Shown here one piece after another: positions 58,274 through 64,000 of a stretch of DNA of 64,000 bases (the first letter of the stretch is position 1; each line of letters begins with the position of its first letter). The notes below the pieces were generated by a model. That model searched no databases and was not told where the DNA came from. It saw nothing but the letters and a program-made list of their open reading frames with translations. The DNA comes from Arcuatula senhousia. Taxonomy: Eukaryota; Mollusca; Bivalvia; Mytilida; Mytilidae. The stretch lies in contig OZ020308.1 in assembly GCA_963971305.1 (NCBI GenBank), positions 36,237,275 through 36,301,274 on the forward strand, read 5' to 3'. The translations under genes and the position numbers were made by a program.

Positions 58274-59987
58274 CTGAAAAAAAGTCTGTCAGAATTTTAA
58301 TTGACTTTTTGGCTAACGAAGAATGATAAACTGAATAAGAAATCAAGAAGAATTTAATATGCATGAAATAAGGTATAAAACAGTGGTAAAAAGCACCAAA
58401 TCCTCATCTTCTTCAGCCTCCATGTCTTCTAAACCTTTCAAAATCCTCTGTATTCTACTTTGGTACGGAAATTTATATACAGATTCCTCGACCAAAGGTG
58501 GAACATCTTCTAGTATCATGCAGAAGGAATTTCCAAGTCAATATCAGGCAGGATTCACAGAACACTCATCTGCATTATTTGTACGTTTTGACGCACCACT
58601 GTCTTCGCCGCTATCAGTCTCCAAATCATCCATCTGGCGATTTATAAGTCTAGGTATAATGCCATATTGCGGGTTACAGGGTTGAGGATTCTTAACCAAG
58701 GGAGGAGGTTCTCTAATGTCATGTACTGTGCGGGATCTTCCATTGATGCTGGACTTTTATTTTCTAAACGCATATACAGACCCGTGCGGGTTCCGGGTGG
58801 CAAATATGCCCGCAGCAGCGCTAAGCTTGTCGGTAAAAGTCCACTAAAGAGCGCTCAGAAACCTGACATCGGGTCAGGGCGCTTTGCCCACAAAGCGACT
58901 GGGATGTATGCCTTAGGTGGTTGAATGGGGCAGCCCTGACATCGGGAGATGCGGGGTCGTCAGGCGTTAATGCGGAAAACCTTTCCGCAATCCATAGTGG
59001 TGCACCGTGTTGGGAAAATTGTCACGTTCCTCGCACGTTAAAGAACCCTGCTGCATGTCTCGCTAAGAGAAGGATCCCCATGCAGGAGGCTAAATTTCCC
59101 GTCCCTACCCATTACTCCCTTTTCAGTGAGAGTCAAAACTCTCCTACCCGATTGGCCTTGTGTCCCCATTTCCTCCACTCCATCATCATTTCATGTTCAT
59201 TGTATCACCACTTTCATGTTCATCTCCCGGGTATAGTCGAGATCGTGCTGCTTGGAGTAAAGCAATAACTTACTAACTCATCTAAACGCATAGGAACTTG
59301 ATTCGTTTTCCGAATCTCTTTCCTCGCTTGAGGAAGTTTTATATAGACTTTTAATTTTCTGACCACCAAACACTTGTTTGGTTGTTTCTTCACAGCTTAA
59401 GGAAGTGTTATATTCAGAGAAGGGTGAGTGGATGGAGCTCACATTACCAAAGTAGCTTGACAAGGAGTCTTGATCATCTTCTGAGTTGCTTTTGTAAACC
59501 TCGGCACCGGTGTACTAGTTCAAGGTTTCTTGACGTCGTCAGATGACCACCAACCATTGGATAAATTGCAGCTAATGGAACTCTGGTTTCCAAAAAATTC
59601 CGATAGTGGCTCTGTGGAATCGTCTGACTCACTCACATCTGAGTAACTTACATAAGGAAGCGGGGTGCTAGTTCTTAGATACTTTGTTTTTTCATTACAT
59701 AGATACATGATGTATTGTTCTCCGGATAAATCAATAAAACGTTTCTTATCGAAATAGTTTGAAAGGTACACCGAGTCGACTTCACCGATATCGGGGTCAG
59801 ATGAATAAGACGACGACTCGTCAAAACTTTCACTTTTAGAGTATACTTGGAAGTAACGGTTATCCAAATATCTCCTCACTCTAGATCTGTTTACGGAGAT
59901 GGAATCTTCACAGATGACTTCCTAATGACCATTGTCTTCTATCACTTAGATTTGATCTAGCATAATATCAAAGCTCGTGTTTGTATT
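58274..59987 (-). pseudogene. Acidic array, unit 7 (with SINE)
   Basis: The longest uninterrupted frame of the array for the N-terminal and middle parts is at 59520-59879. It has RRYLDNRYFQVYSKSESFDE, VYLSNYFDKKRFIDLSGEQY, YLRTSTPLPYVSYSDVSESD and STEPLSEFFGNQSS. The C-terminal block is at 58359-58690. The SINE sits between at 58781-59280. Confidence 0.65.
58781..59280 (+). mobile_element. CCCGTGCGGG-family SINE in unit 7, same site as in unit 6
   Basis: It is flanked by TCTAAACGCATA as in units 6 and 8. It carries small deletions in the middle and ends AGCAATAACTTACTAACT. Confidence 0.8.
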
Positions 59988-60489
59988 CTGAAAAAAGTCT
60001 GTCAGAATTTTAATTGACTTTTTGGCTAACGAAGAATGATAAACTGAATAAGAAATCAAAAACAAATTAATATGCATGAATAAAGGTATAAAACAGTGGA
60101 AAAAAGCACCAAATCCTCATCTCTTTCAGCCTCCATGTCTTCTAAACCTTTCAAAATCCTGGTTATTCTACTGTGGTACGGAAATTTGTAAACAGATTCC
60201 TCAACCAAAGATGGAGCATCTTCTAGTATCATGCAGAAGGAATTTCAAAGTCAGTATCAGGATTCACAGAACACTCATCGGCATAACTTGTACCTTTTGA
60301 TGCACCACTGTCTTCGCCGCTATCAGTCTCCAAATCATCTGGCGTTTTAATTATAAGTCTAGGTATAATTCCATATTACGGGTTACAGGGTTGAGGATTC
60401 TTAACCAAGGGAGGAGGTTCTCTAATGTCATGTACTGTGCGGGATCTTCCATTGATGCTGGACTTTTATTTTCTAAACGCATATATAGA

Positions 60490-60964
60490 CCCGTGCGGGT
60501 TCCGGGTGGCGAATAGGCCCGCAGCAGCGCTAAGCTTGTCGGTAAAAGTCCACTAAAGAGCGCTCAGAAACCTGACATCGGGTCAGGGCGCTTTGCCCAC
60601 AAAGCGACTGGGATGTGTGCCCCAGGTGGTTGAATGGGACAGCCCTGACATCGAGAGATCCGGGGTCGTCAGGCGATAATGCGGAAAACCTTACCGCAAT
60701 CCATAGTGGTGCACCGTGTTGGGAAAAATGTCACGTTCCTTGCACGTTAAAGAACCCTGCTGCAGGTCTCGGTAAGAGAAGGATCCCCATGCAGGAGGCT
60801 AAAGTTCCCGTCCCTACCCATTACTCCTTTTTCAGTGGCAGTAAAAACTCCTACCCGATTGGCCTTGTGTCCCCATTTCCTCCACTTCATCATCCTTTCA
60901 TGTTCATCTCTCGTATATAGCCGAAATCGTGCTGCTTGGAGTAAAGCAATAACTTACTAACTAA
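60490..60964 (+). mobile_element. CCCGTGCGGG-family SINE in unit 8, same site as in units 6 and 7
   Basis: It has the same TCTAAACGCATA flanks. A deletion near the end (after CATCATCCTTTCATGTTCATC) shortens it to about 475 bp. Confidence 0.8.
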
Positions 60965-61547
60965 TCTAAACGCATAGGAACTTGATTCGTTGTTTCTGAA
61001 TCTCTTTCCTCGCTTGAGGAAGTTTTATATAGACTTTTAATTTTCTGACCACCAAACACTTGTTTGGTTGTTTCTTCACAGCTTAAGGAAGTGTTATATT
61101 CAGAAAAGGGTGAGTGGATGGAGCTCACATTACCAAAGTAGCTTGACAAGGAGTCTTGATCATCTTCTGAGTAGTCTTTCGTAAACCTTGGTACCGGTGT
61201 ACTAGTTCTAGGTTTCTTGACGTCGTCAGATGACCACCAACCATTGGATAAATTGCAGCTAATAGAACTCTGGTTTCCAAAAAAAGTCCGATAGTGGCTC
61301 TGTGGACTCTTCTAATTCACTCATATCTGAGTAACTTACATAGGGAAGTGGGGTGCTAGTTCTTGGATACTTTGTATTTTCATTGCATAGATACATGATG
61401 TATTGTTCTCCGGATAAATCAATAAAACTTATGTTATCAAAATAGTTTGACCGGTACACTGAGTCGACTTCATCATATCGGAGAATAAGACGACGACTCG
61501 TCAAAACTTTCACTTTCAGAGTCTACCTTGAAGTAACGGTTATCCAA

Positions 61548-61670
61548 TTATCTCCTCACTCTGTTTAAGGAGATGGAATCTTCACCAATGGCTTCGTGAT
61601 GACCATTGTCTTCTATCACTGAGCATTGATCTAGCCGATGCCGTAGAACATCAAAGCTCATGTTTGTATT
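61548..61670 (-). CDS. Possible last exon of the upstream gene (unit 8 start)
   Basis: From the acceptor at 61671 the phase-0 frame runs 40 codons to TAA. It joins in phase to the exon at 61967-62034. Either the gene now ends here as a short protein, or it was longer and was cut by the TAT-to-TAA change. Confidence 0.45.
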   Translation of the reverse strand, partial: NTNMSFDVLRHRLDQCSVIEDNGHHEAIGEDSISLNRVRR

Positions 61671-61966
61671 CTGAAAAAAAAAGATGCTAAGTTATTTTCA
61701 GAATAACTGTAAGTCAAAAGAGAGTCTAAAACGACAGTATTGTAAAATCTAGCTAAAGAACATGTCAAACGATAAAGTATTCCGAGGGCACAAAACAAAT
61801 AGGTTGCTTTACACCTATTTTAAAAGAAAAGGGTTTAGCTATTTTCAGAATATCAAGAATTTTCTAGGATGTAATTTTACGATAATTTACATTGGGTCTT
61901 AATTTAATTGAAATTCTAATTTAAAAAAACTTATGTTAACCATGAACTGGTTTCACTATGACTGAC

Positions 61967-62034
61967 CTCTCTACTCCCTTGACTTCCATATCTGTTTCTC
62001 TCTACATCTGTATTAAACGACAACTCAGAGTGAT
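61967..62034 (-). CDS. Small exon upstream of the array
   Basis: The acceptor TTTTTTTAG and donor GAGAGGTCAGT bound 68 bases. The open frame HSELSFNTDVERNRYGSQGS then RE starts with a split Asp codon (G|AT) from the previous exon and ends phase 0, matching unit 8. Confidence 0.55.
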
Positions 62035-62040
62035 CTAAAA

Positions 62041-62232
62041 AAACATGATGTACTTAAACAAAATGAAAAAAATATATTATTGTGAATTAAACATAATATA
62101 TTCATTCTTTTTTTATAATTAAAGATGTTCGTGCATTAAAATTTGTGAAATTCGCGGAAAGTGTCAGGTTGAATTTGTGATCAAAATGCATGCATCATGC
62201 ATATGATATTTTTAATAACTAAGCATCGGATG
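62041..62232. other. Part of the intron between 61967-62034 and 63502-63561
   Basis: AT-rich, no feature recognised. The rest of this intron is the inverted SINE dimer. Confidence 0.4.
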
Positions 62233-62245
62233 TTGAAAGAAGGGG

Positions 62246-63239
62246 TCCCGTGCGGGGCCCGGGTGGCGAATAGGCCCGCAGCAGAGCCTAGCTTGTCGTA
62301 AGAGGCGACTAAGGGTCTTGGGATTCTGACGTCGGGTCAGTGCTCAGCCCACAGAGCGACCAAGTGTGTACCGTAGGTGGCTGAATAGGGTGGCCCTCGT
62401 TCGCGGGGGTTGTCAGGTCTATAATACGGAAACCCTGACCGCCGACCATAGTGGGCCAACGTGTGTGGAGAGTGCCACGCTTCATGCACGTAAAAGACCC
62501 CTTTGTGGACCGCCAAGTAGTGCACCACATAGGCTAAATTTTTCGCCGCTACCCACCTCTCTCCTTTTCCTGTGGTTCTTCAAAATTTACCGGTCCTTTG
62601 TGTCCCACGCCACCCCCATATTTCATTTATCATCATCATTTCATGTTCATTTTATCACCCTTTTCATGTTTATCGCCTGTAAATAACCTATAGTGAGTGA
62701 GTGAGTGAGTTGGTGTTTTACGCCCGTGCAACGCTATATAGGTTATTTACAGGCGATGAACATGAAAAGGATGATAAAATGAACATGAAATGATGATGAT
62801 AAATGAAATATGGGGATGGGGTGGGACACAAAGGACCGGTAAATTTTGAAGAACCACAGGAAAAGGGGAGAGGTGGGTAGGGGCGGAAAATTTAGCCTAT
62901 GTGGTGCACTACTGGGCGGTCCACAAAGGGGTCTTTTACGTGCATGAAGCGTGGCACTCTTCACACACGTTGGCCCACTATGGTCGGCGGTCAGGGTTTC
63001 CGTATTATAGACCTGACAACCCCCGCGGACGAGGGCCACCCTATTCTGCCACCTAGGGTACACACTTGGTCGCTCTGTGGGCTGAGCACTAACCCGACGT
63101 CAGAATCCCAAGACCCTTAGTCGCCTCTTACGACAAGCTAGGCTCTGCTGCGGGCCTATTCGCCACCCGGGCCCCGCACGGGATGTAAATAACCTATATA
63201 TAGCGTTGCACGGGCGTAAAACACCAACTCACTCACTCA
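62246..63239. mobile_element. 994-bp inverted SINE dimer with 13-bp target duplications
   Basis: A ~445-bp SINE body (from TCCCGTGCGGGGCCCGGG to GTAAATAACCTATAG) is followed by a (TGAG)n block with TTGGTGTTTTACGCCCG, then by the inverted body (62745-63183), then by the inverted (TGAG)n block ending ACTCACTCACTCA. TTGAAAGAAGGGG flanks the whole (62233-62245 and 63240-63252), so it entered as one unit. The arms are almost identical. The subfamily is related to the (TAAC)n-tailed copies of the array. Confidence 0.85.
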
Positions 63240-63501
63240 TTGAAAGAAGGGGGATTCATTCAATATACTTGAGCTATTTAAAAAAATCTATTTAAGACTG
63301 TTTAAGAGGCGTTTGGTGAAAAGCTAAAAACATAATTATCTTTTACATTTTGGAAAAAAAATCTTGTTAACATTTTTTAAAAGTCTGCCCGGGCAATGAT
63401 GGTTGAGAGAGTCCTCTTTTCTGTAAAATCTTTTTCGGAAATATATCTGAAACTGCTGGAAAACTGTGATATTTTAACATTCAAAATATAAAGTAGCTTA
63501 C

Positions 63502-63561
63502 CCATTTTTAATTTCTGTTCAATTTCGGGCATACTTCGATAGTGAGGATTTCTACAAATAT
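63502..63561 (-). CDS. Exon upstream of the array (upstream-most recognised)
   Basis: The acceptor ATTATTTACAG and donor ATGGGTAAGC bound 60 bases. The open frame reads ICRNPHYRSMPEIEQKLKM and leaves one base (G) that completes an Asp codon with the next exon. Earlier exons were not found with certainty. The frame at 63575-63811 may hold one, but the gap would be only ~30 bases. Confidence 0.5.
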
Positions 63562-64000
63562 CTGTAAATAATTCTTAATATGTTTGCAGCACCTTTTTGG
63601 TCACTTTTGAGTCCCTAATTTCTAAATAATTTAAGAAAGGATATGGAGTAAATGAACTATGAAATGATCCAAGAAGAGGAGTAGCAGATCTATCTTGTAA
63701 CGCAGATACATTTTGTAGTTTGAATGAAAAATCGACGACAAGCACACTGAGTGCTTTACACCGGGGCATTATACGGTGGCTAATAAAATATACAGTCACG
63801 TATAAGGGCAAAGATATAATACCGAAAAAGTGTGTTTTTCTTTATAAAAGGGGTGCTTTTATATTCGCATAATATAATGTTCGCGATTTCATATTATTTC
63901 AAGATGCTACTCTAGATATATAAACATATATTTTGCGTGTTCTAATTTACGCGACTCAATTTGTGCCGAAATTAGGGGAAATTTAATCACCACGAAAAAA
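63562..64000. other. Right edge, unresolved
   Basis: A minus-strand open frame (63575-63811) has SATPLLGSFHSSFTPYPFLN but no clear splice borders. The rest is AT-rich with nothing recognised. Confidence 0.35.

Larger units (their letters stand above)
59988..61670 (-). pseudogene. Acidic array, unit 8 (upstream-most, in frame with upstream exons)
   Basis: The acceptor CTTTTTTTTTCAG precedes AATACAAACATGAGC. Unlike the other units, the TAA 14 codons in is absent. The frame reads NTNMSFDVLRHRLDQCSVIE and DNGHHEAIGEDSISLNRVRR before TAA at 61548-61550, where other units have TAT. Downstream blocks (61259-61513, 60961-61320, 60076-60480) are as in the other units, with a SINE at 60490-60964. Confidence 0.65.

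Noticed and set aside
47317..61670. CRISPR-like or classical satellite array
   Set aside because: Units are over 800 bp with coding character and splice acceptors, which does not fit either.
63575..63811. Additional exon upstream of 63502-63561
   Set aside because: The frame is open, but the gap to the next exon would be about 30 bases and the phase does not match at the AAAAG|GTGCTG donor.

Overview
The window looks like nuclear DNA of a marine bivalve, most likely a mussel. It is AT-rich and intron-rich, and it is packed with non-LTR retrotransposons, tRNA-type SINEs, (TAAC)n/(TCAC)n-tailed SINEs and short-TIR DNA elements of the kind common in mollusc genomes. The species is inferred from repeat types, not proven. 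No canonical tRNA, rRNA, CRISPR or viral gene is visible.

Region 1 (about 43.6 kb down to 6.0 kb, minus strand) is one large split gene. I could chain 16 exons with matching splice sites and unbroken phase: a 7-nt first coding exon at 43592-43598, then exons at 41.7-41.9, 40.9-41.0, 40.6, 39.0, 38.4, 38.1, 34.1, 33.6, 23.3, 22.7, 10.6, 10.1, 9.3, 8.9 and 7.4-6.4 kb. They give a 2448-nt CDS, or 815 residues. The product has an N-terminal helical part, a central coiled coil, a C-terminal domain resembling the mitochondria-eating protein (Mieap/SPATA18) family, and a 240-residue charged repetitive tail. A near-identical first-exon signature at 128-134 shows that a paralogue starts at the left edge and runs out of the window, so this is a tandem gene family.

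The introns hold most of the mobile DNA. The largest intron (10.7-22.7 kb) carries an L1/Tx1-like LINE (ORF1 intact, ORF2 broken). It was interrupted by a 3275-bp DNA element with terminal inverted repeats and a 5-bp target duplication. That element holds a SINE, and the SINE holds a 417-bp foldback element, so insertions are nested four deep. Other introns hold a TA-flanked element (24.6-27.0 kb), a second element with 5-bp duplications and an array of subterminal TCCGTTA motifs (30.75-32.89 kb), a degenerate LINE (36.6-38.0 kb), and two of the three copies of a family built from ~160-bp tandem units (7.8 and 34.2 kb; the third lies upstream of the gene at 44.2 kb).

Region 2 (47.3-61.7 kb, minus strand) is an eight-unit tandem array derived from one exon encoding an acidic Ser/Asp-rich protein with repeated NYF and PRTSTP motifs. 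Each unit begins with the same splice acceptor and every unit is broken. Two upstream exons (63.5 and 62.0 kb) join in phase to the first unit, which then stops early. SINEs sitting at identical sites in different units record the order of duplication. One unit carries a ~208-bp internal inversion and another a 2.77-kb insertion.

The right end (62.2-63.2 kb) has a 994-bp inverted SINE dimer with 13-bp target duplications.
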